Positions 7,617 to 14,464 of a DNA stretch of 24,740 nt are shown here, one piece after another. Under the pieces are notes generated by a model. That model ran no database searches. It saw nothing but the letters and a program-made list of their open reading frames with translations, and was not told the origin of the DNA. The DNA is taken from the NCBI GenBank assembly GCA_964598845.1, contig CAZRDM010000029.1, forward strand, positions 1 through 24,740, written 5' to 3'. This DNA comes from FEN-987 sp964598845. GTDB taxonomy: Archaea; Thermoproteota; Bathyarchaeia; 40CM-2-53-6. How positions within the stretch are numbered: the stretch's first letter is position 1; each line of letters begins with the position of its first letter. A program made the position numbers and the translations under genes.

Positions 7617-8035
7617 ATGATGTTGACATCGACAACAGCGAACGTACGGCGTAAGCCTCGCCTGATCTTTGATGGCATCTGTAACCTCTGCACAGCTGCC
7701 GTCAGATTTCTCCTTATCGTGGACAGGAGCGACTAATCGAATACGTCCCGTTCCAGCAATTGGATTCTGAGATTCGAAGCCAGTACGGGTTGACGCCTGA
7801 GATCCTGCAAGGGCGCATGTATCTAATCCGACGCGACGGTTCGCTCGTTCTCGGTTCTTTGGCGATCTCGGAGGTCTGTAGAGTTTTCTCACCTTTCGGT
7901 TTCGTCTGCAAGATCTCCAGTACTCCGCAAGCTCGTCAAATCTACAACTGGACAGCACGACGGCGTTACCGGCTATTCGGTGCAGGGATACGTGCTGCAT
8001 CATCGGGAATGTCAAGTGACTCAGGACAATCTTAG
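7617..8035 (+). pseudogene. DCC-family (DUF393) thiol-disulfide protein, frameshifted
   Basis: From ATG 7617 the frame gives LIFDGICNLCTAAVRFLL, the DCC-family signature with Asp-x2-Cys-x2-Cys (D19, C22, C25), then DRSD and a TAA at 7734. The next frame picks up exactly where the family continues: EYVPFQQLDSEIRSQYGL, RMYLIRRDGSLVLGSLA, ending YNWTARRRYRLFG. A single missing base near 7734 would restore one protein of about 139 residues. It is either a recent pseudogene or a sequencing deletion. The family is thought to act as small thioredoxin-like oxidoreductases. Confidence 0.8.
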
Positions 8036-8082
8036 TGAAAGAACTGATGAGAATCTGATTTCTGCTTGGTAGAGTTGAGCCT

Positions 8083-8907
8083 CTATGATGAGGGCTTGAT
8101 CACCAGTTCAATGGAGTCCGGATCTGAGAGGAATAGCTGACTGTGTTCTTGAGCCTGAAGGAAAGGTGTTCCGGTCAGTCTGAGGGCTAGCTCATGTAGA
8201 TTCTCTTGCGAGGCTCTTATTATGAAGTATTCCAGACCGATAGCGGTCTTTGGTTTTCCTGGTCCACCGAGGCTCTCCCAGGTATTGATTCCAAGGTGGT
8301 GATGGTATCTGCCTGCTGAGAGGAACGCAGCACTACCCCAGTAGCTCATCAAGTCGAATCCGAGTATATCCCGATAGAAAAGAATGGACCTGTCAATGTC
8401 TGCTACCTTGAGATGGATGTGTCCTATTTTCGCATCGTCCGGTAATGGCTCCAGACTGCCTGGGGGCACTTGAGGCGATTCTTTGATCAATGAGTCTATG
8501 TCGAGGGGTTCGGTACTCATCTTCAAGCGGCCATCTTCGTCAAACTTCCATTCGCTTCTCGGTCTGTCCACATAGATCTCTATGCCGTTCCCTTCTGGAT
8601 CCGTCAGATAGAGTGCTTCACTGACCAGATGGTCAGCGAATCCCTCGAAGGTTACGCCCCTATTTCTGAGGGCAAGATACGCGGCGGCTAGAGTCCTTCT
8701 GTCTGGCAGAAGGATGGCGTAATGATAAAGGCCTGCAGCATCCTCAGGAGCTACTTCCGCTTTCGCGTCGTGATACAGGACCAGAAGTGGCTCAGAGGAT
8801 GACCCTGCCGTTCTTAGCTCGACTAGACCGTCGTGGGGGCGCAGCATCTTGAGGCCTAGGTCTTTGACGTAGAACGAGAGCATCAAGTCTAGGTCTCCCA
8901 CCCTCAA
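8083..8907 (-). CDS. Two-domain VOC protein (CatE / catechol-2,3-dioxygenase-like)
   Basis: Two vicinal-oxygen-chelate domains lie in tandem. Domain 1 has GDLDLMLSFYVKDLGLKML at the start and DPEGNGIEIY (103-112). Domain 2 has IGHIHLKVADIDRSILFYRD (161-180), a YHHHLGINTW segment (201-210) and DSIELV near the end. Candidate metal ligands in domain 2 are H163, one of H202-H204 and E267. The size and order match CatE-type extradiol dioxygenases and related glyoxalase-fold proteins, but the substrate is not readable. The TTG at 8907 is only the first usual start codon: the frame upstream encodes TELGPVSL, which completes the first beta strand of domain 1, so the real protein probably starts further upstream. 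Confidence 0.85.
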   Translation of the reverse strand: MRVGDLDLMLSFYVKDLGLKMLRPHDGLVELRTAGSSSEPLLVLYHDAKAEVAPEDAAGLYHYAILLPDRRTLAAAYLALRNRGVTFEGFADHLVSEALYLTDPEGNGIEIYVDRPRSEWKFDEDGRLKMSTEPLDIDSLIKESPQVPPGSLEPLPDDAKIGHIHLKVADIDRSILFYRDILGFDLMSYWGSAAFLSAGRYHHHLGINTWESLGGPGKPKTAIGLEYFIIRASQENLHELALRLTGTPFLQAQEHSQLFLSDPDSIELVIKPSS

Positions 8908-9026
8908 TGAGACCGGTCCCAGCTCAGTGCAGGAATGGAGTTTGAAGCTTTCCTGAGACAGGAGATGTATTGCCCCCAGTGATTTGCTACAACTACTACT
9001 AGAAACTGACTAGTACGGAGTAGCGA

Positions 9027-9038
9027 GTCATTTAAGCC
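9027..9038 (-). promoter_or_regulatory. TATA-like box upstream of the VOC gene
   Basis: The minus strand reads GGCTTAAATGAC, with the archaeal box-A core CTTAAAT. Transcription would begin near 9006, about 100 bases before the TTG at 8907. That leaves room for the upstream N-terminal extension described for the VOC gene. Confidence 0.4.
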
Positions 9039-9110
9039 GAGAGCTACGGTCATGCAAAGGATACCGCTGAATGCACACGTGAGGAAGTACCTTGAACAGA
9101 CGTCCAATGT

Positions 9111-10163
9111 CTATTTCTGGACTGCTTTTCTCAGACGCTTCATCTGCGCCATGCTGAGAACTTTCTGGTAGCCCTTCTCTTCTTGCCGGAGGTCGCGCAA
9201 TTCCAAGTAGCCAGCCTTCTCCGCCTTTCTCAGCAGTTCGAGACCCTTCTCGGTTCTGACGATCACCGTGGAGTAACCATTCGGGCATCCTACTCCACCA
9301 ACAGAGATGTCTGCAAACTCAGCGGTGAAATCATCGCAGTGCCTGCAGCTCTCACGGACAAACTCGTCAATTTCCTTTAATGGGACGCGCAGAACCTCTG
9401 TCTCGCCTGAAAGGGCGATGAAGGACCCTCGCTTTATGCCGACCTTCGTTATATTCGAGGGGTCTATTCTCTTACTTGCGAGATACTCTTCCACAAGTCT
9501 TCCGTAGCTGTAACTCTCCATACAGAAGAGTCCAATCGTCAGTTCCATGGCTTCAGCTAAACGACGATTGCCAAGCGGAGATGTCTGAATTCTCCTGACT
9601 GCTCTAACTTGGCAAGGTGTTCCAACCAATCCCACTCGGGTCTTGCCATACTCATCGAGCGCTGAACGGACGCCGAGTAAAGTGGGGCTTGGAGTGTACT
9701 TTGTCCCCGCATTCTCTATGAGTTGCTCAGAGTTCGTGACTACAACTGGGTGCGCCCGCCATCGTGAATCTCTGCGAGCGGCTACGGCTGCGTCGATCAG
9801 TTTGTTGTCAAGTGCATAGGCTAAGAGAGCTGTCACAACTCCGCCATCTTGGGCACGATCCTGAATTTCCTTCCTTAAAGCGCGGCCAACAAATGCTCCT
9901 CTCGTAATCCCGAGCAGTTCGTCAGGTTCCCTAGTGCGGCCATGCAAGAAGAGTTCGACGTCGTCACGAGAGAATTCAACGGTGGGGCACTGATAGTAAC
10001 ATACCTCGCAAATAGAACAGGCTCCGACGAGTGTTGGTTGCTCGCCAACAGGCCAGAGCACGCTCACGGGACACGCGGCCATACAGGCACCGCAGAAGGA
10101 ACAGAGGTTCGGTCGAACAACTTGAGTGACAAGATTGCCGAACAGCCGCGGTTTCTCAAGCAT
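9111..10163 (-). CDS. FrhB-family F420-linked oxidoreductase (coenzyme F420 hydrogenase/dehydrogenase beta subunit type)
   Basis: The 350-residue protein begins with two [4Fe-4S] motifs: C21-x2-C24-x2-C27-x3-C31 and C49-x2-C52-x2-C55-x3-C59. The FrhB core follows, with a DGGVVTALLAYAL helix start, GTKYTPSPTLLGV and GTPCQVRAVR, and a later FVRESCRHCDDFTAEFADIS segment. Members of this family (FrhB, FpoF, FdhB) carry FAD and transfer hydride between F420 and iron-sulfur clusters. No hydrogenase or formate dehydrogenase large subunit is nearby. The gene faces away from the Kor-Hdr-Etf operon with only the regulator gene between, so it could be an F420 entry or exit point for that system. That link is inferred. 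Some homologues act on sulfite or ferredoxin, so F420 use is probable, not certain. Confidence 0.85.
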   Translation of the reverse strand: MLEKPRLFGNLVTQVVRPNLCSFCGACMAACPVSVLWPVGEQPTLVGACSICEVCYYQCPTVEFSRDDVELFLHGRTREPDELLGITRGAFVGRALRKEIQDRAQDGGVVTALLAYALDNKLIDAAVAARRDSRWRAHPVVVTNSEQLIENAGTKYTPSPTLLGVRSALDEYGKTRVGLVGTPCQVRAVRRIQTSPLGNRRLAEAMELTIGLFCMESYSYGRLVEEYLASKRIDPSNITKVGIKRGSFIALSGETEVLRVPLKEIDEFVRESCRHCDDFTAEFADISVGGVGCPNGYSTVIVRTEKGLELLRKAEKAGYLELRDLRQEEKGYQKVLSMAQMKRLRKAVQK

Positions 10164-10335
10164 CCGTCATACTCTCTGTGAGTTCCGTCCTGCAAGCGGC
10201 AAACGCGAACCAATAACAAAAGAGATTGCGGCTGGTTTCCAGTCTTGAGATGCACGAAACGCATCGCATGCTAGAGTCGAATACTCAGCGAAAGTCGAAA
10301 CTCAAAGTAGAACGGAAGCCCGCGACTAGCCCTTA

Positions 10336-10355
10336 GGACAGTAGATCTCCTGTCC
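10336..10355. promoter_or_regulatory. 20-bp near-perfect palindrome
   Basis: GGACAG-TAGATCTC-CTGTCC pairs in 9 of 10 positions around its centre, with AGATCT at the core. It lies 25 bases beyond the stop of the HTH_10 gene and about 170 bases before the FrhB-like gene, both on the minus strand. No T-run follows, so an operator is more likely than a terminator. Confidence 0.4.
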
Positions 10356-10379
10356 CTAACGTGCCTCGCACGATGCAGT

Positions 10380-11045
10380 CTAAGCTGATATCGAACGCAG
10401 GTAGGAAGTGATGATTTTTCTTTCGGCCCTTCTTAGCATCTCACCGAGCGCTGAAGGCGAAACTTCCAAAGACTTTGACAGCTCATGAAGGCCCGCGCGT
10501 CTGGGATACTCATAGAAACCTGAGGCAAAGGCATATTCCACAATGCGCCGCTGTCGTGGTGTCAGTTTTCCAACGTCTGAAATTCGAGCAACTCGGACTA
10601 TTTCTGTTTCGATGCCGTGTGTTTTGAGTTTCCCCAAGAGCTTGCGCAGTGAATTGTTTCGGGTCATCGCGAGGACCCAGTCAACTGTGCCGTCAGGTTT
10701 ACTGGGAGATGCGAGTGGACAAGTTAGACAGAAACAGTTCACATCTGTGATTATCTTGCACATGGTCGAATCGGTCGTCCCCACAACCCCGAGAATTCTT
10801 CCCCGCTTAGTTTTCACAATATGCGCGTCTCTCACATCCTCGTCGTCTTGAATGAACTCAACTACTTGCTGAAGGAGTTCAGGGCGTCCATTGATTTCAA
10901 TTAGCTGTTGAATTCCACCATTGTCTGAGGGTCGACAATCTATCACTCGGACAGATGCAGAAAACTTCTCGGACACTCGTGTTGTCCAACTCTTGGGAAG
11001 CTTGACTGATAGAACGACTTCCCTCATCGGCTCAGCGAGAGACAA
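10380..11045 (-). CDS. HTH_10 (bacterio-opsin-activator type) regulator with Cys cluster
   Basis: The last 60 residues form the HTH_10 DNA-binding domain: LTPRQRRIVEYAFASGFYEY (161-180), PRRAGLHELSKSLEVSPSAL (181-200), then LRRAERKI. The N-terminal 160 residues look like two small alpha/beta sensor halves. Between them is a cysteine cluster, C96-x7-C104-x-C106-x2-C109 (MCKIITDVNCFCLTCP), plus C37 earlier, suited to a metal or Fe-S site or to thiol switching. It is transcribed away from the Kor-Hdr-Etf operon across a 116-base gap, the classical position of a local regulator. The start is TTG at 11045 or ATG at 11027. Its role as a redox sensor is inference. Confidence 0.85.
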   Translation of the reverse strand: MSLAEPMREVVLSVKLPKSWTTRVSEKFSASVRVIDCRPSDNGGIQQLIEINGRPELLQQVVEFIQDDEDVRDAHIVKTKRGRILGVVGTTDSTMCKIITDVNCFCLTCPLASPSKPDGTVDWVLAMTRNNSLRKLLGKLKTHGIETEIVRVARISDVGKLTPRQRRIVEYAFASGFYEYPRRAGLHELSKSLEVSPSALGEMLRRAERKIITSYLRSISA

Positions 11046-11161
11046 AGTTTCACAGTAATTGCTGTAAGTCCGTACCCTAAAACGCTGCCTATCCCTTACC
11101 AGTGCGGGGAAACTATTAGCCGTTCCGTCTCCAATCCCATCTCAGAGGGAGCACCTTAGGT
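11046..11161. promoter_or_regulatory. Divergent intergenic region between regulator and redox operon
   Basis: These 116 bases must hold the starts of both the regulator gene and the nine-gene operon. A short dyad, ACAG-N6-CTGT (11052-11065), lies next to the regulator start and may be an autoregulatory site. I see no strong TATA box for the operon. GAGGGAG (11149-11155) is a plausible ribosome site for the ATG at 11162. Confidence 0.4.
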
Positions 11162-11608
11162 ATGCGTTCTCACCGTGGAAGTCGTTCCTCGGTGGTTGTG
11201 GCCGCGCGTGATATGTCACCACTTTCGTCGGCCTTAGCTTGGGTACAGCATCTCACGGGCGCGAATAAGATTGCGATGGCTCGCAAGATTGGATTCGCGG
11301 TAGGACTAGACCTTGCGTCTAGGAGGCCTCCATGCGCAGATATTCATTCCGAAGTCTCCTCACTATTTCGTAGGCTCAATCTAGGAAAGGTGATTCTGCG
11401 CGAATGGGAACCATTGGTTTTCGTAACACGTTCTGGTTTCCAGACTGAAAGTCTAGAAGCAGCATTTGGTGAAGGGCTCTTAGAGGGCCTTGTCCGCGGA
11501 CGAAAGAAGGAACGAGTTTTCGTGAGCCATTCCATTCCCTTAGAGAGACCGCGCATTCGTAGTCAGACAGGCTTACGTGGTAGATCTCGGAGGGTTATAC
11601 AAGAGTGA
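11162..11608 (+). CDS. Unknown 148-residue protein, first gene of the redox operon
   Basis: The frame starts with ATG at 11162 and its last bases overlap the ferredoxin gene (GTGA), so translation is coupled. Residues 20-115 look like a small folded domain with alternating helices and strands, including GANKIAMARKIGFAVGLDLA, a LREWEPLVFVTRSG strand pair and EAAFGEGLLEGLV. The last motif recalls the end of V4R-like ligand domains, but the match is weak and the cysteines of V4R are absent. The N-terminus and the C-terminal 30 residues are Arg-rich and probably disordered. It has no Fe-S motif. Position suggests an assembly, scaffold or regulatory role for the complex, but this is only inference. 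Confidence 0.65.
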   Translation: MRSHRGSRSSVVVAARDMSPLSSALAWVQHLTGANKIAMARKIGFAVGLDLASRRPPCADIHSEVSSLFRRLNLGKVILREWEPLVFVTRSGFQTESLEAAFGEGLLEGLVRGRKKERVFVSHSIPLERPRIRSQTGLRGRSRRVIQE

Positions 11609-11922
11609 CGTATAGGCGTCCGCAAAGACCTCCGCAGACTCTTCTCTCCTCCCGGATTGTACGCGAACCCATCAATAAGGCGTCATTTCCCAAACCGATG
11701 GGACGTGTGTACATAATTCCAGAAAGGTGCAAGCAGTGCACGTTCTGTTGGGAATATTGTCCAGAGGAGGTCTTGGAGATCTCTGAGGCGCTTAACAGCC
11801 AAGGATATCATTACCCAGAGGTGAAACAGGGAAAAGAGTCTGCCTGCGTCAAATGCGGAATGTGTGAATGGATCTGCCCTGAGTTCGCGATCTACACAGT
11901 GGAGGTACGGAAGGAAGAATGA
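11605..11922 (+). CDS. korD: 2-oxoacid:ferredoxin oxidoreductase delta subunit (KorD, 2x[4Fe-4S] ferredoxin)
   Basis: The 105-residue protein has a non-conserved N-terminal 30 residues, then two ferredoxin motifs: CKQCTFCWEYCP near residues 42-53 and CVKCGMCEWICP near 80-91. It hands electrons from the TPP site of the Kor enzyme to free ferredoxin or directly to the next complex. The start is GTG at 11605, overlapping the previous stop; the stop overlaps korA by ATGA. The order delta-alpha-beta-gamma is that of the methanogen korDABC operons, which supports the assignment over pyruvate-specific enzymes. Confidence 0.9.
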   Translation: MTYRRPQRPPQTLLSSRIVREPINKASFPKPMGRVYIIPERCKQCTFCWEYCPEEVLEISEALNSQGYHYPEVKQGKESACVKCGMCEWICPEFAIYTVEVRKEE

Positions 11923-13052
11923 CAGGTGAACCGCGGGTGGGCGAGTTCTTCATGGCTGGCAACTATGCCTGCGCCGAAGGAGCAATTGCGGCCGGTTGCA
12001 GATTCTATGCAGGCTATCCTATCACACCATCATCAGAAATCGCTGAACACATGAGTCAACGCCTACCCCAAGTGGCCGGGCACTACGTTCAGATGGAGGA
12101 CGAGATCGGCAGTATAGCTGCGATTCTTGGAGCCTCGAACGCGGGTTTGAAGGCCATGACGGCTACGTCGGGGCCGGGCTTTTCCTTGATGATGGAAAAT
12201 ATAGGATTGGGCGTTATCACCGAAACCCCATGCGTCGTCGTCGATGTTCAACGTGGAGGACCCAGCACCGGTCTACCGACGCTCATCGGTCAAGGAGACA
12301 TGATGCAAGTTAGATGGGGTAGTCATGGCGACTATGAGATCATAGCATATGCCCCAAACAGCGTGCAAGAAATGTTCGACCTCACGATCAAAGCCTTCAA
12401 CATGGCCGAGAAATACCGCAACCCAACATTCGTGATGGCCGACCAGATAGTAGCTCACATGACTGATAGGCTTGTCATTCCCCCACCTGAAAAGATCGAA
12501 ATGATTCAGCGAAAGAAACCGATCAAGAAGGATCCGTCATTCCTGCCGTTCGACTTCAGTCAAGATTTTCCACCGATGGCAATAGCTGGGGACGGATATC
12601 ACGTAAACGTTGACAGCCTAACGCACGACGAGCGAGGATATCCGTCCACTAACCACGATGTCTCCGAAAGAATGCTAGAGCACATCGTCGGGAAGATCCG
12701 AAACAATACAAACCAGATCATTGAGACGGAACATTACCTGACAGATGACGCTGATACGATTGTCGTCGCCTACGGTTCTACTTCAAGGTCGGCGTTGCGC
12801 GCTGTCAAAGAGGCGCGAAGAGCCGGCATGAAAGTTGGTCTTCTTAGGCTGATTACGCCTTGGCCCTTTCCAGCGAAAGAAATCGAACGATTGGGATCTA
12901 GGGCAAAGGCGATAGTAGTTCCCGAGATAAATAACGGGCAGATGGAGCATCCGGTCAGAGAATATGCCGCCTGCCCGGTCATTGGGGTTCACCACGCGGC
13001 AGGGACGCTTGTTCCTCCCGACAAGATCTACTCAGCTCTGGAGGGGTTGTAG
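11919..13052 (+). CDS. korA: 2-oxoacid:ferredoxin oxidoreductase alpha subunit (KorA)
   Basis: At 377 residues this is the usual size of the alpha subunit. The signature YPITPSSE lies at residues 33-40, followed by EDEIGSIAAILGASNAG and TSGPGFSLM, all typical of the domain that shapes the 2-oxoacid pocket. The C-terminal third (DTIVVAYGSTSRSALRAVKE; LRLITPWPFPAKEI) is the transketolase-like C-terminal domain. With KorB it oxidatively decarboxylates a 2-oxoacid to acyl-CoA and CO2. 2-oxoglutarate is the likely substrate given the korDABC order, but branched or other amino-acid-derived acids cannot be excluded. Confidence 0.93.
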   Translation: MTGEPRVGEFFMAGNYACAEGAIAAGCRFYAGYPITPSSEIAEHMSQRLPQVAGHYVQMEDEIGSIAAILGASNAGLKAMTATSGPGFSLMMENIGLGVITETPCVVVDVQRGGPSTGLPTLIGQGDMMQVRWGSHGDYEIIAYAPNSVQEMFDLTIKAFNMAEKYRNPTFVMADQIVAHMTDRLVIPPPEKIEMIQRKKPIKKDPSFLPFDFSQDFPPMAIAGDGYHVNVDSLTHDERGYPSTNHDVSERMLEHIVGKIRNNTNQIIETEHYLTDDADTIVVAYGSTSRSALRAVKEARRAGMKVGLLRLITPWPFPAKEIERLGSRAKAIVVPEINNGQMEHPVREYAACPVIGVHHAAGTLVPPDKIYSALEGL

Positions 13053-13055
13053 AGT

Positions 13056-13925
13056 ATGGCACAGCTCGACTTAGTTCATGGCGTCGAAATCTCAGAAAGG
13101 CACCCTCGAGACGATCTGTTACGCGCTGAGAGACTGCCACATATCTGGTGTCCAGGATGCGGACTCGGCGTTGTGACAAAATGCCTGGTAGAGGCGATTA
13201 AACGTTCAGGACTCCCGATCGATAGGCATGCTGTAGTTTCAGGGATAGGCTGTACATCGCGTCTGCCAGGTTACCTGAACTTAGACACTTACCACACGAC
13301 TCACGGTAGAGCCATAGCTTTCGCCACCGGTCTCAAGATCGGGAATCCAGATCTCGAGGTTACCGTCGTTGCTGGAGACGGTGATCTCTTCAACATAGGA
13401 GGCAATCATCTGATTCACGCTATCAGGCGGAATGTCGACATCAATGTCTTCTGCGTGAACAATTTCAATTACGGAATGACTGGCGGACAATTCGGCGCTA
13501 CGACTCCTATTGGAGCTAAGACTTCGACAACCCCTTACGGGAATTTCGAGGGGCCTTTCAACCTGCCGTACATCGTAGCAGCGGCGGGGTCGCCTTTTGT
13601 AGCAAGGTGGACGACCCTCCACGTGAGACAACTTCTCAAAGCCATGCAACGTGCCTTCCAAGTTCAAGGCTTCACATTCATCGAGGTCGTCTCTCCGTGT
13701 CCTCCCACATTCGGCCAACTCAACAACTTCGAAGACGGCTACGCCATGATGGAGTACTTCAGGAACTATTCGCGCGTTGACGACCATGCCGACTTGAGCA
13801 ACATAGGACTATCCATGAAGCCACCTGACCCAATAGTGGTTGGAAACTTCCTTGACATCAGGAAACCTACTTACCATGAATTGGAACGGCAACTTATCGA
13901 GAGAGCCATGGGGAGGTCGAAATGA
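13056..13925 (+). CDS. korB: 2-oxoacid:ferredoxin oxidoreductase beta subunit (KorB, TPP-binding)
   Basis: The 289-residue protein begins its domain with WCPGCGLGVV (31-40); the two Cys help bind the catalytic [4Fe-4S] cluster together with later Cys such as that in GIGCTSR. The thiamine diphosphate motif is GDGDLFNIGGNH (107-118) with NNFNYGMTGGQ (135-145), giving the GDG...NN pattern expected for TPP and Mg. It is the catalytic partner of KorA and follows it by three bases; its stop overlaps korC by ATGA. No key residue appears to be missing. Confidence 0.94.
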   Translation: MAQLDLVHGVEISERHPRDDLLRAERLPHIWCPGCGLGVVTKCLVEAIKRSGLPIDRHAVVSGIGCTSRLPGYLNLDTYHTTHGRAIAFATGLKIGNPDLEVTVVAGDGDLFNIGGNHLIHAIRRNVDINVFCVNNFNYGMTGGQFGATTPIGAKTSTTPYGNFEGPFNLPYIVAAAGSPFVARWTTLHVRQLLKAMQRAFQVQGFTFIEVVSPCPPTFGQLNNFEDGYAMMEYFRNYSRVDDHADLSNIGLSMKPPDPIVVGNFLDIRKPTYHELERQLIERAMGRSK

Positions 13926-14464
13926 TTCGGCGAGAAATCAGGCTCCAAGGACTAGGGGGACAGGGAATCATTACCGCTGGTCACCTGATAGGCGCCGCGG
14001 CCTCGCTGCATGATCGCAAAGAGGCAGTCATGACGGAAGACTATAGTCCATACATTACTGGAGGATGGTCAAGGGCAGATCTCGTGATCTCAGATGAGCC
14101 GATAGACTACCCGCTCGTTTCATCACCAGACATCCTCGTTGCGATGTCGCAGGATGGCCTTGACGATAACTGGAAGGCCTCGGCTCCCAACGCAACCATC
14201 ATTGTAGAAGCGAGCTTAGTTAGCACAGATGCAGTAGAAGGTCGAAACCTGTTCCATGTTCCAGCACTGAAGATTGCCGAGGATCTCGGAAAACGGGTAG
14301 TGGCCAACATTGTCATACTTGGATTCCTGACCGCGAGAACGAATATCGTCAGTCGCGCTGCGATGGAAACAGCGATCGTAAATCGATATCCTAAGGCGGC
14401 TGAACTCAACAGGAAGGCGTTCGAAAGTGGTTACGCACTCGCATCAAAGGAGGCTTACCGATGA
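13922..14464 (+). CDS. korC: 2-oxoacid:ferredoxin oxidoreductase gamma subunit (KorC)
   Basis: The 180-residue protein starts with the gamma-family motif GLGGQGIITAGHLIGAAAS (11-29) and continues with EDYSPYITGGWSRADLVISD, where related proteins have a RGG loop. The gamma subunit closes over the active site and is needed for CoA binding. It overlaps both neighbours by ATGA, so it is translationally coupled to korB and to the Hdr fusion that follows. Confidence 0.92.
   Translation: MIRREIRLQGLGGQGIITAGHLIGAAASLHDRKEAVMTEDYSPYITGGWSRADLVISDEPIDYPLVSSPDILVAMSQDGLDDNWKASAPNATIIVEASLVSTDAVEGRNLFHVPALKIAEDLGKRVVANIVILGFLTARTNIVSRAAMETAIVNRYPKAAELNRKAFESGYALASKEAYR

Noticed and set aside
7725..7745. 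Programmed frameshift in the DCC gene
   Set aside because: There is no slippery heptamer or downstream structure at the break. Simple deletion or sequencing error is more likely.
7614..8015. 133-codon minus-strand frame over the DCC gene
   Set aside because: The plus strand carries the DCC signature and family pattern in two joined frames.
10164..10335. Small gene between the FrhB-like gene and the palindrome
   Set aside because: No frame combines a start, a ribosome site and protein-like composition here. The 66- and 79-codon frames that overlap the FrhB-like gene look like shadows.
13281..13787. 168-codon minus-strand frame inside korB
   Set aside because: KorB motifs fill the other strand; the frame has no recognisable feature.
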